Of a stretch of DNA of 7,111 nucleotides, positions 6,573 through 7,111 are shown one piece after another. The stretch is taken from NCBI GenBank assembly GCA_947581845.1, contig CANPVY010000365.1, forward strand, positions 1 to 7,111, written 5' to 3'. Source of the stretch: an uncultured bacterium (GTDB taxonomy: Bacteria > Gemmatimonadota > Gemmatimonadetes > Palauibacterales > KS3-K002). The translations under genes were made by a program, and so were the position numbers. The notes beneath the pieces are model-generated. The model did no database searches. It had not been told where the DNA came from and saw nothing but the letters and a program-made list of their open reading frames with translations. Every line of letters begins with the position of its first letter. The stretch's first letter is position 1.

Positions 6573-6727
6573 CGTCAGTTCGCTGGCTCTCTCAATCGAC
6601 AGGGTCGGCTGAGAGGTGCTGGGCTCTTGGCCCGTGACCTTCGGCCATCCCTACGAACGGGGCTCGGGTACGGTGTCGGCTCTATCATCCTCGCCGCGTC
6701 GTGCTGTCCGATTCGGGAAGCGGCAGG
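6573..6727. other. Intergenic region upstream of the permease gene
   Basis: These 155 bases should hold the permease promoter if it is not cotranscribed with the small membrane protein. I see no convincing -35/-10 pair or properly spaced -24/-12 pair on the minus strand. Visible structure is limited to a 6-bp inverted repeat (CTCTCA at 6589-6594 with TGAGAG at 6610-6615) and an isolated TGTCCG half-site at 6705-6710. Confidence 0.5.
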
Positions 6728-7105
6728 CTAGTCTTGTCCGAAAGACCCGGTGTCGAGGCCAAGCTTGCGCGCACGCGACCCCAGAGCGGCCGCAATGACC
6801 AGGAGAATCCCGCTGCTAAGGAACGTACCGCCGACAGCGCCCGCGATGAGCGCCGTGATTAGCCCCTCTCCCAGGGTGCCGAACGCCCCGAGCGCCCAGT
6901 AGACTGCCAGGGCTACGCCGAGGCACGCGGCCGGGATAAGTCTCCACGCTGGGACCGGGCGCTTTCTGTATTGGGCAAGCCAGGCCAAAGCCATCGCGAG
7001 GATCGCAGCAGCCAACGAGAGAAAGCCGAGCCCGACCTTGGACAGCAGGCCAACCACCACAAGGATGATGAAGAGACCGAGCAACGCAGCAACGAGCCGT
7101 TTCAC
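6728..7105 (-). CDS. Small integral membrane protein of unknown function
   Basis: This 125-residue protein is strongly hydrophobic, with about four predicted membrane helices: residues 5-22, 26-45, 55-74 and 84-108. Short basic stretches sit between helices 2 and 3 (QYRKRP) and after helix 4 (SRARK), and the tail is polar (GLDTGSFGQD). I recognise no family. The start used is GTG at 7105-7103, which gives a plausible MKRLVAALLG beginning. The frame stays open to the window edge, so an upstream start cannot be excluded, and only six bases precede the GTG, too few to judge a Shine-Dalgarno. It lies 155 bp upstream of the permease in the same direction; a functional link is possible but unsupported. 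The hydrophobic periodicity and clean stop make a real gene more likely than not. Confidence 0.75.
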   Translation of the reverse strand: MKRLVAALLGLFIILVVVGLLSKVGLGFLSLAAAILAMALAWLAQYRKRPVPAWRLIPAACLGVALAVYWALGAFGTLGEGLITALIAGAVGGTFLSSGILLVIAAALGSRARKLGLDTGSFGQD

Positions 7106-7111
7106 GTATGA

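Noticed and set aside
6610..6640. A -24/-12-like element on the minus strand (GGGCC...AGCACC) upstream of the permease
   Set aside because: The GG and GC are separated by eleven bases instead of ten, which is normally inactive for sigma-54.
6705..6740. Two TGTCCG half-sites (6705-6710 and 6735-6740) as further binding sites of the sigma-54 activator
   Set aside because: Neither has the matching GGACA half at the proper spacing, and one lies inside a coding region; a six-base match is weak in GC-rich DNA.

Overview
This is a GC-rich bacterial window with five protein genes and well-marked regulatory DNA between them. An orphan duplicated MacB/FtsX-type permease (the ADOP family), a sigma-54 activator and lipoproteins built of TPR repeats together suggest Acidobacteriota or Gemmatimonadota. 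This is an inference from gene families and base composition only; the window holds no rRNA or tRNA marker. No mobile element, CRISPR array, tRNA or rRNA was seen.

Positions 1-2254 (+ strand) look like one regulatory unit. The window opens inside a sigma-54-dependent transcriptional activator, cut at its 5' end, with an AAA+ core, an intact GAFTGA loop and a Fis-type helix-turn-helix. The next 236 bases are rich in signals: two 16-bp palindromes of the form GTGTCC-N4-GGACAC, two alternative -24/-12 sigma-54 promoters, and a predicted three-way-junction leader that pairs with part of a strong Shine-Dalgarno sequence. They lead into a TPR protein with a lipoprotein-like signal peptide. The simplest reading is that the regulator, possibly as a two-component response regulator, switches on this exported TPR protein.

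Positions 2255-2359 separate two convergent genes and hold a perfect 14-bp inverted repeat, probably a shared bidirectional terminator. Positions 2360-3883 (- strand) encode a second, larger TPR lipoprotein with a canonical lipobox. Its 184-bp upstream region contains an AT-rich island and a perfect 7-bp-arm hairpin.

Positions 4068-6572 (- strand) encode an 834-residue ADOP-type permease with no ATPase partner in the window. After a 155-bp gap, positions 6728-7105 (- strand) encode a small membrane protein of unknown function that may start just outside the window. The three minus-strand genes are codirectional, but gaps of 155-184 bp argue against a tight operon. The parts best worth testing are the sigma-54 control region and the structured leader at 1032-1267.
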